From contig OY829544.1 in assembly GCA_963691705.1 (NCBI GenBank), forward strand, positions 35,547,917-35,611,916: 64,000 nt of DNA, in the 5' to 3' direction. The position numbers and the translations under genes were made by a program. Source of the stretch: Viola odorata. Taxonomy: Eukaryota; Streptophyta; Magnoliopsida; Malpighiales; Violaceae. A model generated the notes under the pieces. It was not told the DNA's origin, searched no databases, and saw only the letters and a program-made list of their open reading frames with translations. Positions within the stretch are counted from its first letter, which is position 1; each line of letters opens with the position of its first letter. Positions 1 through 10,667 of this stretch are shown here, in pieces.

Positions 1-371
1 ATACCTAATCTACCCCAGACCATGTTTGACACCTATAAATACCTTCAATCATTATGTACCAAAGGACAAGATAAACAGACCAAATGACAAACCTCTGCCC
101 CTTTTTTGTCCCCTCACTCATTTTCGTTATTAATTACCATTTATCACTTACAATACACATAAACTGACTTAAGTTTCAGAGTGTTTACTCTAGGAGAAAT
201 CCTAGAGTATTTTTTGAAGGCCCATTCACTCAGCCCACACCATTCTTGACGTGGACCATTCAAAATTCAAATTGAAAGGAAAACCCAAGAAGCAGAAATC
301 AACTGATTCATCCCTACCCCTATCCTTAGACATAACCAAATAGAAAGATGTTGGAGAAGGACGTGAAAAGC
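1..371. other. intergenic, no gene seen
   Basis: AT-rich DNA to the left of the first transposon. A TATA-like stretch (CTATAAATACC) lies near 33-43, but no open frame follows it. Nothing else can be assigned. Confidence 0.5.
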
Positions 372-374
372 TAA

Positions 375-1566
375 GGCTGTGTTTACTTGGGAGAATTCTT
401 CCGAAAATTCTCCAATTTTTAGAAAATTGGAGGTTTTTTCAGAAAACGTGTTTACTTCGCGTTATTTCCATTTAGAAAATGAAAATGAAAAATCTCTGTT
501 TAAAAAACGATGATAAATTTTAGAGAACGCCAAAATGTTGTTTTCCATTTTTCTACACTATTTCACTTCATTTTGAAAACACGCGTTTCATTTTGAGAAT
601 TAGATGAAACTTTTTTAAACCCAATTTTGCCCTTGCTCTTCTTCACGTAGCCCTTCTTCTTCTTCTCATCTGCTCCGTATTTGACCTCTGCTCTCTCGTC
701 GTCTGCTCGCTGCCACTCACCTCATCGCCGACAAAGATGATACTCCTCATCTCCTCCCCCGCTGACTAGTCGCCTAAAAATGGAGGTAGTTTTTAGAAAA
801 CGTAGCTATTTCTAGGATTTGTGGGCTTCTTTGTCAAGCTCATTTTCATCCCAATCAACAATATCATCGTCAGATCTGGTTAGGTAAATCCACGGAACTG
901 CTGTCAAACTTTTTGCTATTTCGGAATTTTCTGCTTGATTTTACTGCCCAATTTTGGCTTGATTTGCTATCGATTTTCTGCTTGAGTTTGCTGCCAATTT
1001 CTGCTTGACTTTCCTGCTTGATTTTGCTGCCCAATTTTCTGCTTGATTTTGCTGCCCAATTTCGACTTGATTTTCTGTTGATTTTCTGCTTGAGTTTGCT
1101 GCCAATTTCTACTTGATTTACTACTCGATTTGTGTTTAATTTCGCTGCCAATTTTGTTGCCAATTTTGTGCTTAATTTTGCTGTATTTTGGCTTCATTTT
1201 TGCGGTTGTTTTGGTCCGGTTTTGTGGCTGTTGTTGTGGCCGGATTGTGGTTGTGTTGTGGCCGGATCGTGGCTGCTGGACGGCGTCGTTTTGGTCATGG
1301 GCTGGGACTGTTCCTGGCCCAATATGTTGGGCTTGGCTGCTGGATTGGGGTAGTTGGGCTGGGATTCTCGGCCCAATAGTTTTCGTTTTTCAAAAAATTG
1401 GAAATTAGTGGGAAGTAAACACGTTTTTCAGTTTTTCAGATCAGGAAATTTTTTCAGTTAGTGCGAAGTAAACACATTTTTCAGTTTTCTGTTTGAAATG
1501 AAAAACCTCTAATCTAAAAAAAACAGCAAATTTTCAAACTCAGAATTCTCCCAAGTAAACGCGCCC
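375..1566. mobile_element. non-autonomous DNA transposon, PIF/Harbinger-like
   Basis: The ends are inverted copies of each other: the left begins GGCTGTGTTTACTTGGGAG and the right, read on the other strand, begins GGGCGCGTTTACTTGGGAG. Both continue into GAATTCT and into subterminal blocks containing CGTGTTTACTT. The trinucleotide TAA flanks the element on both sides (372-374 and 1567-1569), which is the target duplication expected for PIF/Harbinger. At about 1.19 kb it has no transposase frame; its ORFs are low-complexity shadows of the internal repeat. The duplication is short, so the superfamily is likely but not proven. Confidence 0.72.
895..1190. repeat. tandem repeat inside the Harbinger-like element
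   Basis: Degenerate units of roughly 20-45 bp built on TTTTCTGCTTGATTTTGCTG and CCAATTT are repeated about ten times. On the - strand they give lysine/serine/glutamine-rich ORFs, which are products of the repeat and not genes. Confidence 0.7.
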
Positions 1567-1569
1567 TAA

Positions 1570-2039
1570 TTATCACAACTGGAATAAATATCAAATCAAA
1601 CAAGGTATCAAGTGAATGAATCATTTGTTCAAATGAGTTTAACTATTAGGTTGTGAGGAATCGTTCATATAATAATGATAACTTACAAATTTAAGGTATA
1701 ATTTGTAATTTTTTTTGGGTAAAGGTTAAATTAAAACTGAAAAATAAATATAAAGATTGAATTATCATAAATGAATATTTTTTTAGTCACATTTAATGGA
1801 AAATTGAACTGTAGGTGGCATATTAAATAATGAAACATAAGTTAAAGGGTTTAAGTGTACAAGTCTACAAGATAATTAATTATCGGGGTACGTTTGAGAA
1901 AAGAGTATAGTGTGGGGAGCGTTTGAGAAATAAAGTGTAGCCCGGGGGTAGAAATGAAATTGTCCCTCCCCTTAATTCACTCCATATTTAACCTAACGGC
2001 AGCCAAAATTCCCCTTTCCTTTCAACTTTCAACATTCAA
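1570..2039. other. upstream region of the eS7 gene
   Basis: This AT-rich stretch lies between the transposon and the eS7 leader. It ends in a C/T-rich segment (about 1985-2100), as is common at ribosomal protein gene promoters. No ORF or clear TATA box can be defended. Confidence 0.35.
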
Positions 2040-2961
2040 AGCAGCAGCGCCAAGCACACTGCACACCAGTTATCTCCCGCTCCATCTTATTTGCCGCTCT
2101 TGGTGAGCCTCTTTAGCCGCCTTGAGCGTCTTATACAGCAGCTCCAGGTTTCGAAGAAACTTTGTGTTGCATGCATTTTTAGTTTTTTATTTATTTTTAT
2201 TTTTATATGGATTGGGGTCGTTCTTTTTCTTCCATTTTGCACTCATATATGGGATCGAATGTCTCATGTTTTATGAACCATGATTGTGATGGTTATCTTT
2301 TCAAGCGATATGGTTTGTCTTCGCCTTGTGTATGTCGTATCTGTTTCCTTTTCCTTTTTCTTTTATTTTATTAGTACTGTGTTTTGCTCGTATTGAAAAT
2401 TGGTTGTATGTATTGCAATCTGTCTGCTTGGTTTCGGGGGAAAACTATAGAACTTGCTGGTGGGTGTTGATTTGTTTTTGTGTTTAGGTAAAAGTCAGTC
2501 ATTTTTATATGCAAAACACTTTGATTGGGATTGATTTTACTTTCTGGGAAGTTTGCTAGATCTATTGTGGCTTGTTATTAGTTTAAATGCTGTCAATTGT
2601 TAATGAGTTCTTTTATTGGATTTTTTGTCACATTTATGGTATGCATTGGCTTTTAACGACCTAGATGCTTAGTCATGTGGTTTTGTGAGGCAACACATGC
2701 TGCCGTAATCATGAAATATATAGTTTAGGGTTGCATTGTAAATCGTTGGCTTGCTGCCATGTGTGTCAAGTTAATGGAGTTCTCATTTTTAGATTTATTC
2801 TCGAACTTTTATTTTCCACTACAATCTTACAGAACAAGGCACAGTGCCATCATTGTCGTGCTGGTCTGCTAGAATGCTCAGATGGTTGGTTTTTGTAGGT
2901 GCTTTTAAATGTATCATAACTGAGAAAGATTCTTGCTTTGTTATGTTGTAGATCTGCGAAG

Positions 2962-4164
2962 ATGTTTACCACAAGGAAGAAGATCCAGAAGGACAAGGCT
3001 GCTCAGCCAACAGAATTTGAGGAGACTGTTGCTCAGGTTAACTTTTGAGAATTCTTTCTGATTAAATCACTCCATGTTTTAAAGTAATTTAGTCTTTCGA
3101 TGTCTAAATGCCTCTCCTGCAGGCATTGTTTGATCTGGAAAATACCAACCAAGAGCCTGAAGAGTGATTTAAAAGATCTCTTCATAAACGCAGCAGTGTA
3201 TGTACAGATTGTTTGCACATCCTTTTTTCCTACATTTCCTTCTCAGTTTCCTACATTTTTGTTCGCCCTGAATATTTACTGATTGTACCATTTTGATTTT
3301 GCAGTCAGCTAGATGTTGCTGGGAACCGCAAAGCTGTTGTTATTTATGTTCCCTACAGGCTGAGGAAGGCTTACCGCAAGGTTCATCTTCGCCTTGTTAG
3401 GGAGTTGGAGAAAAAATTTAGTGGGAAGGTACACTTATCTTGTTTATCATGTTCTTTTCTGATTAATGTCATTAAGTATAGTGATGTAGAAGTCTTGGAC
3501 TTGCAACCTGAGGTCTGCCGGAGAAATTAGGCTAGGAATTATATCTCTTCAGACTAATTAAGGGGGATAGAATTTTTACAATTAATATTCCTTTACTTTG
3601 TATCCATGAAGAATCCTGTCTCAAAAATGATTTTTTTGTTGTATCTTGATAAAGCATGAGTAATGTCCAAAATATGTGCAAAAGCCATGTCCCAAGTGTG
3701 TTAAAGTACATGATTTCTTTACCCCCTTTGAAAGCGTGGATTATTTCAGTTGCTCTTCTATAACTGTGTTCAGGATGTTGTTCTAGTTGCCACCCGAAGA
3801 ATCACACGCCCACCAAAGAAAGGCTCGGCTGTTCAGAGGCCTCGCTCGCGCACCCTAACTGCTGTTCATGATGCCGTACTGGAAGATTTAGTGTATCCTG
3901 CTGAGATTGTTGGGAAACGCACTAGATACAGAATTGATGGGTCCAAAATTAGCAAGGTAAATTGATGAGCTACATTAGGTGAAGGGAACAACCTACATTC
4001 CATTTATGGTAACTTTGCTTACTCTGTTGTTTGTTTCGTGTCAGATTTTCCTGGATCCTAAGGAGCGTAACAACACCGAGTACAAGCTGGATTCATTTGC
4101 TGGTGTTTACAGGAAGCTCACTGGGAAAGATGTAGCATTCGAATTCCCCATTACAGAGGCCTAG
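2962..4164 (+). CDS. RPS7: 40S ribosomal protein eS7, split gene with a 1-nt frameshift
   Basis: This gene encodes eS7 of the cytosolic small ribosomal subunit. The coding exons are 2962-3036, 3123-3197, 3305-3428, 3774-3956 and 4045-4164, all with GT/AG borders. A leader intron probably spans 2103-2951. Typical eS7 segments are present: [91 protein letters not shown] and the end FPITEA. Exon 2 is 75 nt where the reading phase needs 74. After ...ENTNQE there is one extra C at about 3156; the frame that continues as [14 protein letters not shown] is shifted by one. As written, translation stops after 39 codons. Every other exon is intact and introns are kept, so this is not a processed copy. 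It is either a very young pseudogene or a base error in the assembly. The intended length is about 190 residues, usual for eS7. Confidence 0.9.
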
Positions 4165-4546
4165 AAAGCTCTCTAGACTTTTTTCGCAATGTTGTTCTGA
4201 AGAAGAGTTCTATAATTGAAGCTAGTAGGATACTCTTTCAATTTTCTATCAAATTTAGTTGAATTCGTCTTCACACAGGATTTTGAAACTTCAATGAAGC
4301 TATCATTTTGTGCATTTTTTTAAATGTGAGGATTGCTTGTTTGTGGAACTCAGTTCCGACTCCATTTCCAGTTTGTTTGCTTCTTGACGAAAGATGCTTG
4401 GTTAAAAGACTACAAAAGAAAAGCAGAGATGAAAATGAATGCAGTACTTACAAAATTTTCCAAAAATCATCTCTCATTTATGGCTTCAAGAATTGTTGGT
4501 AGAGTTTAGGTAATTCATACATGATGGATATATTATTGTTTGGTTT
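4165..4546. other. 3' flank between eS7 and the amylase pseudogene
   Basis: This holds the 3' untranslated region of eS7 and the 3' flank of the converging amylase pseudogene. No further gene was seen. Confidence 0.4.
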
Positions 4547-4661
4547 TCAACTTTTTATCCAAACACAATAATCTTTACCAGATGTAGCAACCTTGAAGTT
4601 TGAAGGAATTAGCTTTCCAAGATCCATCTTGGGTCCAATCTTCATCATCACATTATTGTTA

Positions 4662-5985
4662 GGGTTAAATACAAAAAAAGTCCCTACAGTCTAATTGATT
4701 GACTTTTTTCATCCCTCTATTTTTTTTGAACTATTTTTAGTACCCCGAGTCAATAAAATGACTTTTTTCATCTATCACCCTAACGCCGTCCGAAGTTTCC
4801 GTCTGTTTGTTTACGTGGCGTGCCACGTCATCGACTGCTGATGTGTCACGCCACGTAAATTGCCACATCATTTTTTTCCTTTTCTTTCTTTTTTTCTTTT
4901 CTTTCTTTTTCTTTTCTTCTTTCTTCTTCTTTCTTTCTTTTTTCCTGCACACCCACGAACCCATCCTCCATTCTTTTCTTTTCTTTCTTTTCCAACCCAG
5001 AATTAAAGAAACAACATTGTTTTTTGATTTATTATTTTTCTTTTTTTTTTTATTTTCCAATTTTATTATACCTTCTTTCTTTTCCAAAATCCAAAATCAA
5101 CACCCACATCTCAATCCGGCCAGTACCATCACCACACCACAGCCCATCTCTCTCTGTCGGCATCTACAACCACACCCACACCCACACCACTGCCGATCTC
5201 TCACTGTCGGCCTCCTCCAAAACAACACCATCATCACCAACAAAACCAAATCAAAACCAAATCAACCCAAAAAAACAAATTTAAAAAAATTCCACAGCCA
5301 TACCTAACTATCTAAGAACAAAAATTTACAATTCCCAAACAAACGTTGTCCATACCCAAGCCAAATCAGATCTGGCAATGGCGGATCTAGGAGGGGAAGA
5401 AAAGAACTGAAATGGAACTCACCAGATCTGTCGGTTTGGGTGACGTGGGTGTGGCGGCGACGGGCGAAAAGGAGGTCGGAGGCGAGGTCGGCGGCGATGG
5501 TGGTGCTGGTCGGCGGCGATGGTGGGATTGGGAGTTTGAAGAAGAAGAAGAAGAAGAAAGAAGAAAAGAAAAATGAAAGAATAGGAAAGAAATGAGGAAA
5601 AAAGAAAGAAAAGGAAAGAAAAGAAAAGAATGGAGGATGGGTTCGTGGGTGTGCAGGAAAAAAGAAAGAAAGAAGAAAAGAAAAAGAAAGAAAAAGAAAG
5701 AAAAGAAAAGAAAAGAAAAGGAAGAAAAGGAAAGAAAAGGAAAAAAGAAAGAAAAGGGAAAAAATGACGTGGCAATTTACGTGGCGTGACACGTCAGCAG
5801 TCGATGACGTGGCAATTGACGTGGCACGCCACGTAAACAAACAGACGGAAACTTCGGACGGCGTTAGGGTGAGGGATGAGAAAAGTCATTTTATTGACTC
5901 GGGGTACTAAAAATAGTTCAAAAAAAATAGAGGGATGAAAAAAGTCAATCAATTAGACTGCAGGGACTTTTTTTGTATTTAACCC
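4662..5985. mobile_element. Mutator-like element (MULE) with long inverted ends
   Basis: A perfect 9-bp duplication, TTATTGTTA, flanks the element at 4653-4661 and 5986-5994, as expected for Mutator-like transposons. The ends match as inverted repeats from GGGTTAAATACAAAAAAAGT inward for more than 300 bp. They include the GTGGCGTG/CACGCCAC block and a C/T-rich tract that is a G/A-rich tract on the other arm. The unique centre is only about 0.5 kb and carries no transposase. It lies in exon 4 of the alpha-amylase pseudogene. The lysine-rich and phenylalanine-rich ORFs in it are products of the purine/pyrimidine tracts. Confidence 0.92.
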
Positions 5986-6782
5986 TTATTGTTAATTGCT
6001 GCCACATAGAGATCAGAATCAGCAGCTAAAATGTCCACATTGCTTGATGCATCAATCCCGAATTTCTTCCTGATTGTTGCCAATTTAGTAATCTCTTCCT
6101 TTAACCCCCAATCAAAGAAGTGATCATAAAACTGCAAAAACACAAGACATCCTCAGGGGTTGGTATCACTTGCTCTAATGATATTAGTCACTAGAGAGAA
6201 CACTCGAGGAAATCGAAAAAAGAAAAACAAAATCAGATGAAAAAGGATCAGAAGAATTACAATGGATGGGGGTGCCTTGATGTGCAAGAATGTAAGCATA
6301 TCCCTGCATAACTTTATCTGATGGGAATGGCCAGAGATTTTGAGTAGAACCAGTGTCATGATTGTCGATAAAAGTCACTGCATTTTGAGGCAACAACCCA
6401 ATCAGTCCTGGAGGTTTTCCATTTGAACCCTTCAACCTCCACAACTCTCCTTGCACAGCAGCTTGAAGAACCCCTTTCGTCGTAAAATCGAATGCTGTCA
6501 CGGCACCTCCAGCAGCTCCAACCCAATCTTTCAGAGCGCCGCGGTGCCCATCCTGATTATAATTAGGCTTTCCATCCTGTCCATAAGCAATAGAATCCCA
6601 TTTCTCGCCCACCGTAAAATTTGGTGAGGTCTTCTCAATGTAAATCTTACTGATGGTAGGACTGTACCCTTTTACGAAATCGAACCGCCACCCATTGAAC
6701 CCGATTTCAGATTTCAGCCAGTTCATCCAATCTGATAGCTCTGCCTGAACTCTTGGATTGAGATGGTCAATGTCAGGCGCGG

Positions 6783-7594
6783 TGATACGATCACACCTAT
6801 CTCAACACGCCGTAGCTTACTTTATGATCGCACACCATATCGAAGGCCCGAGAAGCAGGTGCGAAACCATCGAAAATCTAAAATATATAGGAAGTTACTA
6901 TTCACGGGGGCTGTAGCAAGCGGAGTCACTGTAGCAAACGAGGTCACTGTAGCAGAACGAAGTTACTGTAGCAACCGTGAACTTGTGTAATTTTTCTATA
7001 AATAGCTAGCTCATTTCATCTAATTAGGACAGACTTTGATAAATTGAAAAACATGAGCTCTTGAAGCCTTTACTTTCTTTGTATTGCAATTTACATTTCT
7101 ATGTTAAGTTAATTCAAGCATTTCAATCTTCCAATCTCCAAGTCTATCTTCCAATCCCCATTTCAATCTTCCAATCTCCAAGTCTACCTTCCAATCTCCA
7201 TTTCAATCTTCCAATCTCCAAGTCTATCTTCCAATCTCCAATTCAAACTCTAATCTCCAATCTCGAATCTAAATTTCTGTCATTTACTTTCAAGCACATG
7301 GTTGGCATAGCCACCTTCGCTTTACATTCCAGCACTTTAATTATGTACTTCAATTCCAGTATTTACATTCTGCACTTTAATTCCAAGCACATGGTTGGCT
7401 GAGCCACCTTCATTTTCAAGTTCATGGTTGGCCGAGCCACCTTTCTTTTAATGTTCCTTTCCGCTGCCTAACTCCTTCCTTATTTCAATCTATCTTGTTC
7501 GTTTCTTGTCTTTTTCTTGTGTTTGCAGCTCATAGCTAGATCCTTCAACAAGTTCCAAGCTCGGTTTCTTCCATTTGGAAGCCGGAGCTTATCA
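6783..7594 (+). mobile_element. solo LTR inside amylase exon 3
   Basis: The element starts TGATACGATCACACC and ends GGAGCTTATCA, so it has the TG...CA ends of an LTR. The 5-bp duplication CGCGG flanks it (6778-6782 and 7595-7599), and removing it rejoins the amylase frame exactly (...[12 protein letters not shown]). A TATA-like CTATAAATAG lies near 6995, consistent with + orientation. A block of repeated CAATCTTCCAATCTCCAAGT units follows at 7125-7265. There is no internal coding region, so this is probably the product of recombination between two LTRs. Confidence 0.85.
7125..7265. repeat. short tandem repeat in the solo LTR
   Basis: Units of about 20-40 bp with the core CTTCCAATCTCCAAGTCTA are repeated five to six times. 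Confidence 0.75.
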
Positions 7595-8349
7595 CGCGGC
7601 CTGAAAATCTTCTCCTGTGTCAGGATTTCCTTGGCCATTAGAATAAGCTGTCTCATCTTTGCAGATGAAAGATGGACCCCAGTCGAGTCGATCATCAGGA
7701 GTTCCACCTTAAAAAATGCACCAAATCCCTCTCTCATCTTTCTTATCTGCAGTTCTGTGGTTTATCACAATGTCTGCTAAACATTTAATCCCTTTCTGAT
7801 GAAAATTTGCAATCAAAGATTTCAATTCATCCTGGTTTCCATACTTTGAAGCATTCAAATCATACAATCTCCCAGGCATATATCCTGAAACAAACAATCA
7901 AATAGAACCCAAGTTAGTTCATTTTGCCTCTTTTTCCAAATGATGGTATCTTTTTTAGTTTTGAACCACATGTATCCTTAGCACGTAGAATCAAGACTAT
8001 ATTCATACTGGGTCGAGTCATTAAGGGATTGAAAATATCATTTTTGTTGTTTTCAATCTCCCCAGATGTCATTTATGCCCTTTCCGAAAGAGACTAATTC
8101 CATTCGAGCGTATTTTAATTCAAACGAAAAGAGAAAAAAAGATGCGTAGGATTTTATACCTTGTGGAGAAACTGATTGAGAGGGGGGAGGGAGCCAGACA
8201 TGAGTGATTCCTGCATTAGCTAGGTCAGGAATGGTGTTTTGGAGTGAATTGTACCATCCTCCTGCCTTGTTTGATGATTCCCAATTCAATTCATTTTATT
8301 AATAAAGTTAAATTAGAATTCAATTGAACTCTATTAATGAATGAACTCT

Positions 8350-9920
8350 AGTGATTGGTATCACAATATAAAATTGAAAGAATTCAATTGAATTGAAATG
8401 AACACATTGTTTGTTATGGCTAAGAAATGATTTCATTTTACTTATTTGACCATTATACCCCTAAATTAAATTTTATCCATAAAATCAAAGAAAAAAAATG
8501 GTAAGAAATGCTTTTTACCATTTTGGCTCGTTTTTCATCATTTTGGCTCATTTTTTTACCATTTTTGCTCATTTTTGCCATCTTGGCTTATTTTTTTACC
8601 ATTTATGCTCGTTCCTTACTTTTTTGCTCATTTTTTACAATTTTGGCTTATTTTTCACTGTTTTGGCTCGTTTTTTACGGTTTTCATTTTTTTATCATTT
8701 TGCCTCGTTTTTTTATCGTTTTTGTACATTAATCCTATTTATTAGGTGATCCTAAGCATGCATAAACTAACAAAGTACCATTTTGAATGAATGCAAGAAA
8801 ACATGTTGAAAAAAGAAAAATCGGAAAGTGGGGTCGAAGCCGAGTATGAAAAATACTCGTCAAGGTAAGCATAAATTAAAACAATATGAATTAATTGAAG
8901 GGAATCATTAAACCAAAATATTTTTCATGCAAGCAAATTATTTCTGGCAATTCTAAATAATCATAAATACGAATAGATAATAAATCAAATTATAATTCTA
9001 ATAAATGAGGAGTAAGTTTTAAAGCTCGAATTTAAAAAATCGTCACCAATATCAAAGTTGGCAAAGTATTCAATCGGGATGGTAATTGCGAACTCAATAC
9101 CTGCGAAAAAAACAAAGACAAATTAGTACATGATTTAATTAAAAATTCATTCTTTTCCTCTTTAGGTTGGTGGGCCGCAACCCAACTCTCCTTTTTTTCT
9201 CTCCTTTTCTTTCTTTCTTTACTTTCCTCGGACAACGTCATCTTTTCTTTTCTCTTTTTTATTCTTTTATTTCTTTCCTTGTCAAACGACAAAAACTCAT
9301 ATTTCTTCTCTTTTTCTACTCTTCCATTTGCTTCTGTTTCTCTTCCCTCTCTTCTTTTTTCTCCTTTCACTCTTTTATTTCTTTCCTTGGGCAAGCGGTG
9401 AGATCGTGAGCTTGTGATGGGTGAGGCGACTGGGCTGATCGAGCAGAGGGCAGATCGGCAACAACAGTTGCGATCAGCGGCAGCAACGACGACGTGACAA
9501 GCAGCGACCGACGATGGAGGTGGGCGGTCATGGGAAAGGATTTGCAGCACTTGTGGTGGCTGGGTCATGGTGATGATTGATGGTTGTGATGAATTCGGTG
9601 ATGAGGTGATGGTGATGGATGATCGGCTGTAGTGGTTGATCGGAGTAGATGAAGATTTGGCGATGCAGTGGTGATGGTGATTTAGCAAAGGGTAGGTTTT
9701 AGACAGGGGTAATTTTATAATAGGATAATTAATAATTAAAAAACTGATTGAATTCCTCCACAATCTCACCTATTTGTGCAAGAATTCTCACCTTATTTAA
9801 TTTTCCAGCTTCAATTCACAAAGAATTGAATTCTTTTTTAAAATATCATAACAATCACAAAATTTGTTATGATTTCAGTTTAAATGAACTGAATTCTATC
9901 TAAAATTTGATACCAATCAG
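8350..9920. mobile_element. putative DNA transposon in amylase intron 1
   Basis: The inverted motif TGATTGGTATCA lies near 8350 and, on the other strand, near 9915. The following subterminal sequences are alike (GAATTCAATT/GAATTCAGTT). No target duplication could be found, so the exact ends are uncertain. The interior holds a tandem repeat, a C/T-rich tract (9170-9390) and no convincing protein. This insertion would explain the unusually long intron 1 and may have removed the exon-2 acceptor. Confidence 0.35.
8497..8725. repeat. minisatellite of about 23-bp units
   Basis: About ten degenerate copies of a unit like TTTTACCATTTTGGCTCATT occur in a row. The Phe/Leu-rich ORFs across it are products of the repeat. 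Confidence 0.8.
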
Positions 9921-10031
9921 GCCCGAAGAAATTATTGAGAGAAATTGGAAATTGTTTTGGTGCACCTATTATAAGCTTAGGTAGAAAATAATAACATTAA
10001 CCTGAAACAGCAGAGCAAAATCGGTAAACAT

Positions 10032-10400
10032 GGGGAAGAAAGAAAGGAAGAAGGAGATCAAAAAGTATTACAGAATGAGAATTTCTTGTTTTCTTAAAAG
10101 TTTTCATAGAATTCAAGATCTGTTTTCTATTTTTCTTCTCAAGCTAAAGAGAGAGAGAATTACAAATGAAATTGCTTAGTATGAATCCCAGTCTTGGAGT
10201 AAAGTTGCTGCTGCTAATCACAATTGACTCCTTCAAACTCACAGTCAAGCAACATGGATCTAATTATTCACTTCTATTTAAGGAAAGGAAGAAAAAATAT
10301 ACCATTTTGGAGAAATTATGTCTTATTCAAGTCATTCTTATGGTCTTATCCTTTCTCTTTTATTTTTTATTTGAAACAACTAATTAAACAAGGAAACACA
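10032..10400. other. 5' flank of the amylase pseudogene
   Basis: Read on the - strand this is the upstream side of amylase exon 1. It holds a GAGAGAGAGA run at about 10148-10158 and AT-rich DNA. No promoter element can be assigned. Confidence 0.3.
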
Positions 10401-10402
10401 TA

Positions 10403-10665
10403 ATCCCTCCCCGGTCTTTATTAATTAATTTTCTGAAATAATAAATAAATTTAAAATAATAATTTTTGGACCATATTTTTTTAACTGTAGTTTTCAATTT
10501 ACCCATTTTTTATAGTATAATTACAATAATACCATTGTATCAAATTAGTTGGCTGGGTAAAAAAACTAAAACAATGGACAGAAATCGTAATTATGACTCA
10601 AAATGACAGTTAGTTTAGACCACATTTTCAGTAGAAAAATGACAGTTATTAAAGACCAAAGGGAG
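10403..10665. mobile_element. Stowaway-like MITE (Tc1/mariner)
   Basis: TA lies on each side (10401-10402 and 10666-10667). The ends are inverted: the left reads ATCCCTCCCCGGTCTTTATT and the right, on the other strand, CTCCCTTTGGTCTTTAATAA. The CTCCCT start, TA duplication, AT-rich interior and 263-bp size all fit Stowaway. There is no coding capacity. Confidence 0.65.
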
Positions 10666-10667
10666 TA

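Larger units (their letters stand above)
4547..10031 (-). pseudogene. AMY: alpha-amylase (GH13) pseudogene, disrupted several times
   Basis: The intact parent enzyme would hydrolyse internal alpha-1,4 bonds of starch. Exon 1 (10031-10002) encodes 10 residues, MFTDFALLFQ. No signal peptide is visible, although the start may be incomplete. Exon 2 ends at 8160 and holds [15 protein letters not shown] and [14 protein letters not shown]. Exon 3 runs 7884-6261 and exon 4 runs 6131-4547, ending in DYCVWIKS and a TGA. Catalytic motifs are still readable: [10 protein letters not shown] (nucleophile Asp), VGEKWDS (acid/base Glu) and [11 protein letters not shown] (third Asp). Lesions seen: a TAA codon at 7709-7711 where the family has Glu ([18 protein letters not shown]); an 812-bp solo LTR in exon 3; a 1.3-kb Mutator-like element in exon 4; a probable 1-nt insertion at the end of exon 3; and loss of the intron-1 acceptor and the Gly-Phe codons expected before NWES. 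No functional enzyme can be made. Confidence 0.9.

Noticed and set aside
2962..4164. eS7 copy as a processed (retrotransposed) pseudogene
   Set aside because: All introns with GT/AG borders are present and there is no poly-A tract or flanking duplication.
4737..5840. Long Lys-rich and Phe/Ser-rich ORFs on both strands
   Set aside because: They arise from the G/A-rich and C/T-rich arms of the Mutator-like element, mirror each other and have no domain.
9032..9769. 245-codon - strand ORF in amylase intron 1
   Set aside because: Low-complexity Ser/His/Lys/Glu composition from the C/T tract, no start context, no domain, and inside a probable transposon.
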